A DNA stretch of 51,896 nucleotides from Gammaproteobacteria bacterium (lineage in GTDB: Bacteria > Pseudomonadota > Gammaproteobacteria > PS1 > Pseudothioglobaceae). Below the pieces are notes generated by a model. It made no database searches. It worked only from the letters and a program-made list of their open reading frames with translations, and was not told where the DNA came from. The position numbers and the translations under genes were made by a program. Shown one piece after another: positions 28,912 through 36,620 of the stretch. The stretch is from assembly GCA_030611725.1 (NCBI GenBank), contig JAUWPG010000002.1, positions 1 to 51,896 of the forward strand. The letters are read 5' to 3'. Positions within the stretch are counted from its first letter, which is position 1. Each line of letters opens with the position of its first letter.

Positions 28912-28987
28912 TGGTGGGCGATACTGGGCTTGAACCAGTGACCCTCGCCTTGTAAGGGCGATGCTCTCCCAACTGAGCTAATCGCCC
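28912..28987 (-). tRNA. tRNA-Val (TAC)
   Basis: The minus strand acceptor GGGCGAT pairs with ATCGCCC. The anticodon stem TCGCC/GGCGA holds the loop CTTACAA with anticodon TAC. The T loop TTCAAGC is normal. The discriminator is A and CCA is encoded. It is 76 nt, directly upstream of tRNA-Asp. Confidence 0.97.
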
Positions 28988-29033
28988 AAAAAAACTATGC
29001 CCGGCACTTGACCTAAGCAACGGGCATATTATA
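28988..29033 (-). promoter_or_regulatory. hupB-tRNA spacer: TATAAT box and hairpin with T tract
   Basis: On the minus strand TATAAT (29028-29033) is followed by ATGCCCG, a GC-rich discriminator typical of stable RNA promoters. But ATGCCCG (29021-29027) also pairs with CGGGCAT (28997-29003), and seven T follow, touching the tRNA-Val 5' end. So the same DNA reads as a tRNA promoter and as a hupB terminator. Confidence 0.5.
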
Positions 29034-29044
29034 CTTAAGTAAAT

Positions 29045-29320
29045 CTATTTATTAACTGATTCTTTAAGTAATTTACCTGCTTTAAATGCTGGCACTTTAG
29101 ATGCTTTAATTTGGATTGCTGCACCTGTTTGTGGGTTACGACCAGTGCGTGCTGCACGGTCTCTTACTAAAAAGCTACCGAAGCCTGTAATTGCTACGTT
29201 ATCACCACCTGCTAAAGCACCAGTGATTGCACCTGTTGTTGCGTCTAATGCGCGAGCCGCATCTGCTTTTGTTAAACCTGAAGTTTCTGCAATTACTGCT
29301 ACTAAATCTGATTTGTTCAT
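29045..29320 (-). CDS. hupB: DNA-binding protein HU (beta type)
   Basis: HU is an abundant, sequence-tolerant nucleoid protein that bends DNA. The 91-residue protein starts [12 protein letters not shown] and has [20 protein letters not shown] with the intercalating proline at the arm tip. It ends [13 protein letters not shown]. It is close to E. coli HupB, and ppiD nearby fits the hupB neighbourhood. CAGGAG lies upstream of the ATG, and a good sigma70 promoter lies about 75 bp before it. The GC content of this gene is visibly higher than its surroundings, as expected of a highly expressed gene. Confidence 0.96.
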   Translation of the reverse strand: MNKSDLVAVIAETSGLTKADAARALDATTGAITGALAGGDNVAITGFGSFLVRDRAARTGRNPQTGAAIQIKASKVPAFKAGKLLKESVNK

Positions 29321-29395
29321 ACTTTACTCTCCTGTGTGATAAATTTTATTCTCTTAATTGAAAATTGTAAACTTTTTCAATAAAGCTTTCAATGA

Positions 29396-29423
29396 ATTAT
29401 CCATCAAAAACCTTTGCTGTCAA
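29396..29423 (-). promoter_or_regulatory. Sigma70 promoter for hupB
   Basis: On the minus strand TTGACA (29423-29418), 16-bp spacer, GATAAT (29401-29396). This is the best consensus promoter in the window. Transcription would start near 29389, giving a leader of about 70 nt. Confidence 0.6.
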
Positions 29424-29432
29424 TAGATTTTA

Positions 29433-29465
29433 GAAAAAAAATAAAAATTCTAATTATTAGAATTT
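29433..29465 (-). terminator. Terminator-like palindrome at the ccmG stop
   Basis: AAATTCTAAT (29445-29454), a central T, and ATTAGAATTT (29456-29465) form a perfect palindrome that contains the ccmG stop codon (29450-29452). On the minus strand a T-rich run follows (TTTTTATTTTTTTT). The stem is AT-only apart from two pairs, so it is weak. Confidence 0.5.
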
Positions 29466-30088
29466 GCTAATATTTTTAACTTATTAATTAATGGCAGTAT
29501 TTCGTTTTGCCAGACATTGGGCGTAACTTCGCCAAGGTGTTTAAATACAATCACGCCTTTGTCATCAACTAAAAAAGTCTCAGGAACTCTATATACGCCC
29601 AACTCTAAGCCCAAACTTCCCAGCTCATCAAAGATAACAAAATCAAATGGATTGCCAAGCATGCTTAAAAAACAATCGCCAAAATTAGTGTGATCCCGAT
29701 CCGCCCTAACACAGCTACTCAATTTTTTTTTGTCTTTATAATTAATACCAACCATTTGCACTGTATTGGTTTTGGCTATTTTGATTAACATTTTATGTTC
29801 TGCATGACAAGTGAGACACCAAGATGCCCAAACATTCACCAGTGATATTTTATTATTAAGCTTGTTTTGAGTGAAATATTTCTCACCAGAATGAAAATCT
29901 TCAACTTCCAGGTTTGGAAAACTTTTACCAATGAGTGGTGAAGGCAGTTTTTTAGGATCTTTTCCCAGGCCCTCTAGTAAAAACCAGGCCAATACAACAA
30001 ACAAAATCAAAGGTAAAAACTTTTTACTAGAATTTACCAATACTTTTAACTTATTAATTAATGCTAGTGTCTCGTTTTTCCAGCTCAT
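29450..30088 (-). CDS. ccmG: Thiol:disulfide interchange protein CcmG (DsbE), with self-repeated ends
   Basis: CcmG is a membrane-anchored thioredoxin-like protein that reduces apocytochrome c haem-binding cysteines. The 212-residue protein has an anchor at about 24-40 and the active site WCLTC (C91, C94). The family tail GVYRVPETFLVDDKGVI is present. Two oddities stand out. Residues 3-21 repeat residues 193-211 (WKNETLALINKLK against WQNEILPLINKLK). The C-terminal copy matches normal CcmG (E. coli VWEEEIKPL), so the N-terminal one is the addition. Second, an extra loop of roughly 14 residues around 120-140 brings Cys126 and Cys139. It overlaps ccmE by 1 nt (TAATG). The gene seems functional. 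Confidence 0.9.
   Translation of the reverse strand: MSWKNETLALINKLKVLVNSSKKFLPLILFVVLAWFLLEGLGKDPKKLPSPLIGKSFPNLEVEDFHSGEKYFTQNKLNNKISLVNVWASWCLTCHAEHKMLIKIAKTNTVQMVGINYKDKKKLSSCVRADRDHTNFGDCFLSMLGNPFDFVIFDELGSLGLELGVYRVPETFLVDDKGVIVFKHLGEVTPNVWQNEILPLINKLKILANSNN
29458..29513 (-). repeat. Direct repeat copy 1 (3' end of ccmG)
   Basis: These 56 bp match 30028-30083 at about 48 of 56 positions (counted by eye), offset by exactly 570 bp, which is 190 codons. The central TTTTAACTTATTAATTAATG is identical in both. This copy encodes the normal C-terminus of CcmG. Confidence 0.85.
30028..30083 (-). repeat. Direct repeat copy 2 (5' end of ccmG)
   Basis: This is the partner of 29458-29513. It encodes residues 3-21 of CcmG, upstream of the membrane anchor, where the family normally has only a few basic residues. 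Confidence 0.85.
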
Positions 30089-30510
30089 TACTTCTGTTTC
30101 TCTGCCTTCTTTAAAGCATCGGCTACCTCAGGTGGCATGTAATTTTCATCATGCTTGGCGAGCACTTCCGTTGCTACAAATGTACCATTGACTAGTGATC
30201 CTGTGGTGATAATACCTTGGCCTTCTCTAAATAGGTCTGGCAAGATACCGGTATATTGAATGTTGAATTTGTTTTTATTGTCAGTTACATCAAAATTCAC
30301 CGTCATGTCCTTACGCTTAACACTACCATTACCTACCAAACCACCAAGACGAAAACTTTTTCCAATAGGCGCCTTGCCTTCAGTCACTTCAGTCGGGGAA
30401 TAAAAATAATTAGTATTGCTACCTAATGCTTGAAACAATAAAGTCGCTGCCAACACCGCACCTGCCACTAGCAGGGCAACAAAGACCATTCTATTTTGCC
30501 GTTTAGTCAT
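30088..30510 (-). CDS. ccmE: Cytochrome c-type biogenesis haem chaperone CcmE
   Basis: CcmE binds haem covalently in the periplasm and hands it to the ligase. The 140-residue protein has an N-terminal anchor (about 9-28), an OB-fold domain, and the haem attachment motif AKHDENYMPPEV with His120 and Tyr124. Both key residues of the classic HxxxY type are present. It starts 9 bp after ccmD and overlaps ccmG by 1 nt. In most gammaproteobacteria ccmF comes next. Here ccmG does. Confidence 0.96.
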   Translation of the reverse strand: MTKRQNRMVFVALLVAGAVLAATLLFQALGSNTNYFYSPTEVTEGKAPIGKSFRLGGLVGNGSVKRKDMTVNFDVTDNKNKFNIQYTGILPDLFREGQGIITTGSLVNGTFVATEVLAKHDENYMPPEVADALKKAEKQK

Positions 30511-30519
30511 AATAATCTC

Positions 30520-30681
30520 TCATGATTTTCTTGAATATTTAATACGTAACTGGGTTATTGCTTTTTTGTGAATTGAACGGGTTCTAATAAATAAAATAGC
30601 AATTACTAAAAAAGTTATAAAATACGAAAACCATATATAGTAAGCATATTTATCAAATGATAATAAAGTCAAAAGTTCCAT
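30520..30681 (-). CDS. ccmD: Haem exporter protein CcmD
   Basis: This small gene has 53 codons. The frame from ATG 30681 to TGA 30520 encodes MELLTLLSFDKYAYYIWFSY, one membrane helix (FITFLVIAILFI), then a basic tail (RTRSIHKKAI...). That is the standard CcmD layout: a short N-terminal part with Tyr/Trp, one span and a basic cytoplasmic end. Its start overlaps the ccmC stop by 1 nt (TAATG) and ccmE begins 9 bp later. CcmD helps release haem-loaded CcmE from the CcmABC complex. Confidence 0.92.
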   Translation of the reverse strand: MELLTLLSFDKYAYYIWFSYFITFLVIAILFIRTRSIHKKAITQLRIKYSRKS

Positions 30682-31421
30682 TACTTATCACCCTCCATCA
30701 CAATTTCCTTAACCCAGCGTGAATTTTGCTCTCTTACCAAGATTTCATCTCTAGCACGCATTAACACTAGCGTACCATACAAAAACTTAAAAGCAAAACT
30801 AATTAGCAGTAACGCGTAAAACATATCTATTTGCATAGAAACTTTGGTCACACTCACGGACGAGCCTTGATGCAAACTGTTCCACCATTCTACTGAGTAA
30901 TAAATAATGGGAATATTGACCAAACCAACAATAGCCAAAACAGAAGATGCTTTTGAAGCAGTTTTTGGATTGTCAAATGCATTGTTTAGTGATATATAAG
31001 CCAAGTATAAAAACAACAAAATTAACTCAGAAGTTAAACGCGCATCCCATACCCACCAAGTACCCCACATTGGCTTACCCCAAACTGCACCTGTAACCAA
31101 CGCCAAAAAAGTAAATGCTGCGCCAATTGGTGCAGAAACTGAAGCCACCACATTGGCCAACTTGATTTGCCAAATAAGACCAATACCGCCAGCAGTAGCC
31201 ATCACCACATAAATAAATAAACTCATCCAGGCAGCGGGCACATGCACATACATAATACGCACACTCTCGCCTTGCTGGTAATCAGCTGGTGATACAATTA
31301 AAGCCCAATACAAACCAACAAGTGTTAGAGCGATAAACGGGTACCAAAACCAAGGGATAATTTTTTCACTAATTCGATAAAAATTTTGTGGTGAGGCAAA
31401 TGCCTGAATCCATTTCCACAT
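30681..31421 (-). CDS. ccmC: Haem transporter/handling protein CcmC
   Basis: CcmC presents haem to CcmE. The 246-residue protein has six membrane helices and the tryptophan-rich WWD motif WGTWWVWDARLTS (about 119-131). The haem-ligand histidines H60 (YVHVPAAW) and H184 (NSLHQGSS) fall at the same numbers as in E. coli. It is the first gene of this partial ccm cluster. Upstream is tsaB, 30 bp away, rather than ccmA and ccmB, so the export ATPase parts must be elsewhere if present. Confidence 0.97.
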   Translation of the reverse strand: MWKWIQAFASPQNFYRISEKIIPWFWYPFIALTLVGLYWALIVSPADYQQGESVRIMYVHVPAAWMSLFIYVVMATAGGIGLIWQIKLANVVASVSAPIGAAFTFLALVTGAVWGKPMWGTWWVWDARLTSELILLFLYLAYISLNNAFDNPKTASKASSVLAIVGLVNIPIIYYSVEWWNSLHQGSSVSVTKVSMQIDMFYALLLISFAFKFLYGTLVLMRARDEILVREQNSRWVKEIVMEGDK

Positions 31422-31451
31422 ACATTTAACCCTATAAAAAATTAAAAAACT

Positions 31452-32111
31452 CTATTTTATCGACTTATGCGCCACATTATTACGTAAATAAGTCGGTAGC
31501 GACAGTTTATCATCAAAACCGTTATTATTTTTAATACGATTTAAATATAGATCAATTAAATTTTCGGCCTTAGGGTGAAAATCTGCCACGTAATGATCGA
31601 TACCAGTTTGCCTAGAAAGTTCACTTTCATAACTAGCCCAGCCCGTACCTACACCAATAAAATTATGATTTAATACATCAACATCAATCGGACTTTTGAG
31701 GCTTTCATTGTTAAGCTGTTGGTTTAGATACACACCCCAATAAACCTCACCCATCCGCGCATCAAGTGCCACAGCAATATAATCAGAATTGTATTTTTTA
31801 GCTGCACCAAACCCTATTACTTCGAGAGTTGAAAAACCCATGGTTGGAATATTATGTGCCAACGACATGCCTTGTACCACACCTATACACATTCGCACTC
31901 CAGTGAACGCGCCTGGGCCTCTGGTGTAAACAATCCCATCTAAATCTGCTGCTGTAATACCCGCCTCTTTAAGCACTTCATCACACAATGGCAAAATCAG
32001 GCCTGAGCTTTTTATTATGTCTTTAACAAAACGATTAATCTTAACGTCATTCGCAAGCAAACTCACTGAACAAACTTCAGTACAGGTATCAATGGCAAGA
32101 ATAGTTGGCAT
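31452..32111 (-). CDS. tsaB: tRNA t6A modification protein TsaB
   Basis: TsaB is the scaffold partner of TsaD in making threonylcarbamoyladenosine at position 37 of ANN-decoding tRNAs. The 219-residue protein begins LAIDTCTEVCSVSLL, the ASKHA nucleotide-fold start. It has YTRGPGAFTGVRMCIGVVQG, the family signature, and ALDARMGEVYWG. E. coli TsaB has 231 residues. It starts 4 bp after the glycosyltransferase gene and lies 30 bp ahead of ccmC, so these may share a transcript. Confidence 0.95.
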   Translation of the reverse strand: MPTILAIDTCTEVCSVSLLANDVKINRFVKDIIKSSGLILPLCDEVLKEAGITAADLDGIVYTRGPGAFTGVRMCIGVVQGMSLAHNIPTMGFSTLEVIGFGAAKKYNSDYIAVALDARMGEVYWGVYLNQQLNNESLKSPIDVDVLNHNFIGVGTGWASYESELSRQTGIDHYVADFHPKAENLIDLYLNRIKNNNGFDDKLSLPTYLRNNVAHKSIK

Positions 32112-32115
32112 TTAG

Positions 32116-32775
32116 TTATTTTACAATTTTCTTAAACTTTTTGTTTAACAACAAAACTAATTGTCGACGTTTAGCCAATCTTTTAGCCTGTTTAATCGGA
32201 TGATAATAACTTGGACCTTTTACCAGGGCAACCAATGTTGCCATTTCCTTATCTGATAACGCATCAATTGACTTATGAAAATAAAACTGTGCCGCATTAG
32301 CAAAACCATAAATTGCCTGATCACCTTGTTGGCCTAAATACACCGTGTTCATATAACGATTCAAAATAAATTCTTTGTCGAAAGACGTCTCTAACAATAA
32401 TGCCATCAGTGCTTCGTTAAACTTACGCTGAATTGTTTTTTTTCTGGTCAACAAAGTATTTTTAATCAATTGCTGAGTTAATGTGCTCGCTCCTCTTATC
32501 GGCTTATCGTAAAACCAATAGTCTCGTAAAACCCTAACAATCTCTTTAAAATCTACACCCCTATGTTCAAAAAATAATTGGTCCTCCACCACTAATAACA
32601 TATTGATTAATACTTTCGGATGTTGCTCTAATAACAACGTAGAATGCGCTGGATCAAGTGGTCTTGCAAACGCATCTTTAACCATATTATTCAAATAATT
32701 CACATACACAAAAAAAACGATAACGCTTAATAATGCTAAACCTTTAAGCCATTTTATAATGTTATTTTTTTGCAT
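32116..32775 (-). CDS. Glycosyltransferase-51-only protein, PBP1b-like (no transpeptidase domain)
   Basis: The 219-residue protein is a membrane-anchored peptidoglycan glycosyltransferase that polymerises lipid II. The anchor is at about 10-30. Catalytic Glu64 lies in EDQLFFEHRG, followed by RGASTLTQQLIKN, KFNEALMALLLE and RYMNTVYLGQQGD. These blocks look more like the GT51 domain of PBP1b (GASTLTQQLVKN, YLGQ) than of MtgA (GGSTISQQ). The protein stops after the GT51 domain (RRQLVLLLNKKF), and tsaB begins 4 bp later, so the transpeptidase half is absent. It may be a natural monofunctional enzyme or a shortened PBP1b. No broken transpeptidase frame is seen downstream. Confidence 0.85.
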   Translation of the reverse strand: MQKNNIIKWLKGLALLSVIVFFVYVNYLNNMVKDAFARPLDPAHSTLLLEQHPKVLINMLLVVEDQLFFEHRGVDFKEIVRVLRDYWFYDKPIRGASTLTQQLIKNTLLTRKKTIQRKFNEALMALLLETSFDKEFILNRYMNTVYLGQQGDQAIYGFANAAQFYFHKSIDALSDKEMATLVALVKGPSYYHPIKQAKRLAKRRQLVLLLNKKFKKIVK

Positions 32776-32891
32776 TGAAAATCAACACCCAATCAATCTT
32801 TGGGTTAATTTTAACAAAATATTTTAGTAAAAGGATTTTTCATGCTATAAAGTAGTATCAACAACCTAACTAGTATAAAATATCGACTTCC

Positions 32892-32917
32892 CTTGCTTGA
32901 TCACATGGTGTGGCAAG
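32892..32917 (+). promoter_or_regulatory. Hairpin in the rpsF leader
   Basis: CTTGC (32892-32896) pairs with GCAAG (32913-32917), with an inner CAC/GTG stem (32902-32904, 32908-32910). It ends 16 nt before the AAGGAG of rpsF. Many rpsF leaders bind the S6:S18 complex. I could not confirm that motif here. Confidence 0.35.
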
Positions 32918-32948
32918 CTATTTTAATAACCATAAGGAGAAAGCACTC

Positions 32949-33296
32949 ATGAGACATTATGAGATTACACTTATTGTGCATCCAGATCAATCATCACAGG
33001 TTGGTACAATGATGGACAAATACAAAGAAATGATTACTGCTGACGGCGGTATTATCCACCGTGAAGAAGACTGGGGTCGTAAACACCTGGCTTATCCAAT
33101 CGATAAAATTTATAAAGCACACTACTTAATGATGAACATTGAGTGTGGTCAAGAAACCCTTGATAAGCTAAATTATAATTTCCGTTTTAACGATGCTGTT
33201 TTAAGAAATTTAATTATTTCTAAAAAAGAAGCGATCACCGAGGCTTCAGTTATGATGACTGCTAAAGACGAAGATAAAAAACAGGTTAAGAGATAG
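32949..33296 (+). CDS. rpsF: 30S ribosomal protein S6
   Basis: S6 forms a pair with S18 on the platform of the 30S subunit. The start is ATG 32949, with AAGGAG (32934-32939) 9 nt before it. An upstream in-frame ATG at 32910 would add 13 residues unlike the family. The 115-residue protein begins [15 protein letters not shown] and contains [17 protein letters not shown], both diagnostic. The C-terminal tail is charged. First gene of rpsF-rpsR-rplI. Confidence 0.98.
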   Translation: MRHYEITLIVHPDQSSQVGTMMDKYKEMITADGGIIHREEDWGRKHLAYPIDKIYKAHYLMMNIECGQETLDKLNYNFRFNDAVLRNLIISKKEAITEASVMMTAKDEDKKQVKR

Positions 33297-33305
33297 GAGA
33301 TTATT

Positions 33306-33560
33306 ATGGCTAAGCAACAAAAGAGAAAACGTAGACCTCAAATTAAGATTAGCAATTTTTGTCGTTTTACGGCAGCAGGCGTTAAAGAGATTGACTACAA
33401 AGAAGTGGATGTTTTGTTAAAAAATATTGATGAAAGTGGCAAGATTACTCCATCAAGAATGACAGCTACTAGCGCTAAATTCCAGCGTCAGTTAACGACT
33501 GCAATCAAAAGGGCTAGATTTTTAGCATTGATTCCTTACACTGATAAGCACAAGAAATAG
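33306..33560 (+). CDS. rpsR: 30S ribosomal protein S18
   Basis: The 84-residue basic protein has a lysine/arginine-rich N-terminus ([20 protein letters not shown]), then the core with [20 protein letters not shown] and the final [15 protein letters not shown]. Full length. AGGAG lies just before the ATG. It is 9 bp behind rpsF and 9 bp before rplI. Note there is no primosomal priB gene between rpsF and rpsR, unlike in E. coli. Confidence 0.98.
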   Translation: MAKQQKRKRRPQIKISNFCRFTAAGVKEIDYKEVDVLLKNIDESGKITPSRMTATSAKFQRQLTTAIKRARFLALIPYTDKHKK

Positions 33561-33569
33561 GAGTTAATC

Positions 33570-34025
33570 ATGCAAGTAATTTTATTAGAAAAAATCCAAA
33601 AATTAGGTAACTTAGGTGATTTAGCCAACGTTAAATCAGGTTATGCTCGTAACTTTTTAATCCCGCAAGGCAAGGCAAAGCCGGCAACAACTGCCAACAA
33701 GGCTGAGTTTGAGACCATCAAAGCTGATTTGCAAGCAAAAGAAGCCGAAACAGTTAAAAACACACAAGTAAAAGCCGATTCTATGTCAGGTGTTGTTTGC
33801 AGTATTACAGCAAATGCAAGCGATGAAGGCAAGTTATTTGGCTCTATCGGTACAGCTGATATTGTTGCAAATTTAGCAGCCAGTGGTCATGAAGTTGAAA
33901 AACGTGATATCAACATGCCAGAAGCAATTCGTTATGTTGGAGAATATGATATTAGTGTTACTTTATACACAGATATTAACGTAGATATTAAAGTTGTGGT
34001 TGAAGCTTCAAAAGATGAAGAATAA
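33570..34025 (+). CDS. rplI: 50S ribosomal protein L9
   Basis: L9 is an elongated protein at the L1 stalk base. The 151-residue protein begins MQVILLEKIQKLGNLGDLANV and has GYARNFLIPQGKAKPAT, the N-terminal domain. It continues through the long helix into the C-terminal domain (GKLFGSIGTADI, YVGEYDISVTLYTDI). A strong terminator follows at 34058, which closes the ribosomal operon. Confidence 0.98.
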   Translation: MQVILLEKIQKLGNLGDLANVKSGYARNFLIPQGKAKPATTANKAEFETIKADLQAKEAETVKNTQVKADSMSGVVCSITANASDEGKLFGSIGTADIVANLAASGHEVEKRDINMPEAIRYVGEYDISVTLYTDINVDIKVVVEASKDEE

Positions 34026-34057
34026 CTAGTCTTTTTACTTAAAAATTGCGTTAAAAT

Positions 34058-34083
34058 TAAAACCCTCGAGAGAGGGTTTTTTA
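34058..34083 (+). terminator. Intrinsic terminator after rplI
   Basis: AAACCCTC (34060-34067), loop GAGA and GAGGGTTT (34072-34079) form a stable stem followed by a T run to 34082. It lies 33 bp after the rplI stop and 18 bp before dnaB. Confidence 0.92.
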
Positions 34084-34100
34084 TTATTTAAATAACACAC

Positions 34101-35549
34101 ATGGACATTAAAAACGCTAACATACCGCCAAATTCACTAGAATCAGAGCAATCTGTACTCGGTGGTTTGTTATTACATAATGATGCCTGGGATCGTATCG
34201 CTGATATTTTAGTTGAGGTCGATTTTTACAACGCCTCACACCGCATTATTTTTAATGCCATTGCTCTACTTTTAGAGCACAATAATCCTGCCGATATCTT
34301 AACAGTCAAAGAGCAGGTTAAAAAAAATAACAACGAAGAAACCATTGGTGGTTTTGCTTATCTGGCACAAATAGCAGAAAATACACCCAGTATTTCAAAT
34401 ATTGAAGCCTACGCAAAACACGTGCGTGAACTTTCTGTTTATAGACAATTGATTAACGTTAGTCACGAAATTGCCGATACCGCATATTATCCTAAAGATA
34501 TGGAAGTGCAAGAATTAATTGACCTTTCTGAGAAAAAAATATTTGAAATTGCCGAGCAAGTCACCAGAGGAAAGCAAGACGTTGTCAATGTTAAAGACAT
34601 TATTAAAGATGTAGTAAACCGCGTTCATGAAATGCAAGAAACAACTGGTATTACTGGATTAGAAACTGGATTTTCAGAATTAGACAAGCTTACTTCAGGT
34701 TTACAAAATGGTGATCTAATTATTGTCGCAGGACGCCCTTCAATGGGCAAGACCGCCTTTGCCATGAACTTGGTTGAACATGTTGCTATTAGTAGCAGTA
34801 ACCCTAAACCAGTCGCAGTTTTTAGTTTAGAAATGCCGACTGAGCAATTAGTACTACGTATGATTTCTTCATTTGGACATATTGGTGGTTCAAAGTTACG
34901 CGATGGCTCTATGACTGAAACTGATTGGAATAGTTTTAATCATGCGGTACGCGCCTTAGAAGAAAATGTAGTGTTAATTGACGAAACCCCATCAATCACC
35001 CCAACAGAAATACGTGCAAAATGTCGTCGTCTTAAGCGAAAATATCCTGAATTATCGTTGATCATGGTGGACTACTTACAACTGATGACAGTACATGGAA
35101 AGAGTGAAAATAGAGTGCAAGAAATCTCAGAAATCACTCGCTCGCTCAAAGCGCTTGCTAAAGAAATTAACGTACCAGTAATTGCTCTGTCACAACTTAA
35201 TCGTGGTGTTGAATCACGCCCTAAGGCTGGCAAAGGTCGTATGCCACAAATGGCTGATTTGCGTGAATCTGGCTCAATCGAGCAAGATGCTGACATTATT
35301 GCTTTTATTTATCGTGACCAACAATATCATGATGACTCTTATTCCAACCCAGAAGAGGAGGGCAAAGCTGATTTAAAAATTGCCAAACACAGGAATGGAC
35401 CAACAGGAAGCATTAAACTAACTTTCGTTGGCGAATATGCACGTTTTGAAGACCTTGCCAATGAAGATCAGTTTCAAGGTATGCCTGACGAACAAATGGA
35501 TGCTGCCTATTTAAATAATATGGCCAATTTTGATAAAGAACCTTTCTAA
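34101..35549 (+). CDS. dnaB: Replicative DNA helicase DnaB
   Basis: DnaB is the hexameric helicase of the replication fork. The 482-residue protein has the N-terminal DnaG-interacting domain (about 10-110) and the RecA-like ATPase with Walker A GRPSMGKT (211-218). IMVDYLQLM is Walker B, and SQLNRGVESRP and DLRESGSIEQDADII follow. Length fits (E. coli 471), and there is no intein. The ATG at 34101 has no Shine-Dalgarno. The rplI-dnaB-alr order is as in E. coli. Confidence 0.98.
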   Translation: MDIKNANIPPNSLESEQSVLGGLLLHNDAWDRIADILVEVDFYNASHRIIFNAIALLLEHNNPADILTVKEQVKKNNNEETIGGFAYLAQIAENTPSISNIEAYAKHVRELSVYRQLINVSHEIADTAYYPKDMEVQELIDLSEKKIFEIAEQVTRGKQDVVNVKDIIKDVVNRVHEMQETTGITGLETGFSELDKLTSGLQNGDLIIVAGRPSMGKTAFAMNLVEHVAISSSNPKPVAVFSLEMPTEQLVLRMISSFGHIGGSKLRDGSMTETDWNSFNHAVRALEENVVLIDETPSITPTEIRAKCRRLKRKYPELSLIMVDYLQLMTVHGKSENRVQEISEITRSLKALAKEINVPVIALSQLNRGVESRPKAGKGRMPQMADLRESGSIEQDADIIAFIYRDQQYHDDSYSNPEEEGKADLKIAKHRNGPTGSIKLTFVGEYARFEDLANEDQFQGMPDEQMDAAYLNNMANFDKEPF

Positions 35550-35570
35550 CTTATTGGCCCAGGCATAACC

Positions 35571-36620
35571 ATGCACGCTATTGCCTCAATCTCACAATCT
35601 GCACTTGTCCATAACTTATCAATCGTCAACAATTTTGCATCAAAAGCAAAAGTTGTTTCAATGGTTAAGGCTGATGCATACGGACATCACCTTGAATTAA
35701 TACAACCCTTAATTGATGGATCTGATCTGTTAGCAGTGAGCGAATTGGTAGAAGTGGAAAAATTAAGGGCAAAAACCAATAAACCAATTTTGCTTTTATC
35801 TGGCATCTATTCAATGGATGATCTGCAAAAAGCAATCGAACTTAACTGCCAAATTGTTGTACATCACCCCACACAAATTGCGCCACTTGTACAAACTCAG
35901 AATAAAATCAGTGTCTGGCTCAAGGTCGATACTGGCATGCATCGCTTAGGATTATCAAACCAAGAATATACTGATTGCCTCTTAAGTTTACAGACCAATC
36001 CACTGATTAAAATCGAATGTGTAATGAGTCATTTTGCCTGTGCCGACGAGATCAACCATCCAATGAACGCAACACAACTCAATCACTTTAACGAACTAAC
36101 AAGTCATGAAAAAAATCGCTCTATGGCAAACTCTGCAGCCATCCTTTCTCAATCAAAATCGATCTTTGATTTTGTACGCCCTGGCATTATGCTCTATGGC
36201 GCCTCACCATTTGAAAATGACACTGTTGATCTTAGGCCTGTGATGCAACTATCAGCACCAGTAATGTCGATTAAAACTGTCCGTACTGGTGAGTCAGTGG
36301 GCTATGGCGCAACTTGGATGGCGGATCAAAAAACCAGATTGGCTATTATTGGTATTGGCTATGGTGATGGCTACCCCAGACATGCTAAAAATGGCACACC
36401 AGTGCTAGTTAACAATACCTTATGTTCGTTAGTAGGTCGCGTATCAATGGATCTTATTTGTGTCGATATTGGAAATGCGCAAGTTAGCATTGGAGATAAC
36501 GCCATATTATGGGGTGACAAGAAACTCCGAGTTGAAACAGTAGCAAGACACAGTAATACAATCAGCTACGAGTTATTAACAGGTGTGAGTAAACGTGTGA
36601 AATTTGTTAGCACTGTATGA
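35571..36620 (+). CDS. alr: Alanine racemase
   Basis: Alr makes D-alanine for peptidoglycan. The 349-residue PLP enzyme has its lysine at K33 in SMVKADAYGHH, and the catalytic tyrosine in VGYGATWMAD. GIGYGDGYPR and LVGRVSMDLICVD are family blocks. It is 21 bp behind dnaB. Its stop overlaps the next start in ATGA (36617-36620), so cpdA is coupled to it. Confidence 0.97.
   Translation: MHAIASISQSALVHNLSIVNNFASKAKVVSMVKADAYGHHLELIQPLIDGSDLLAVSELVEVEKLRAKTNKPILLLSGIYSMDDLQKAIELNCQIVVHHPTQIAPLVQTQNKISVWLKVDTGMHRLGLSNQEYTDCLLSLQTNPLIKIECVMSHFACADEINHPMNATQLNHFNELTSHEKNRSMANSAAILSQSKSIFDFVRPGIMLYGASPFENDTVDLRPVMQLSAPVMSIKTVRTGESVGYGATWMADQKTRLAIIGIGYGDGYPRHAKNGTPVLVNNTLCSLVGRVSMDLICVDIGNAQVSIGDNAILWGDKKLRVETVARHSNTISYELLTGVSKRVKFVSTV

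Noticed and set aside
32910-32948. 13-residue N-terminal extension of S6
   Set aside because: The AAGGAG at 32934-32939 is placed for ATG 32949, which is also the family start.
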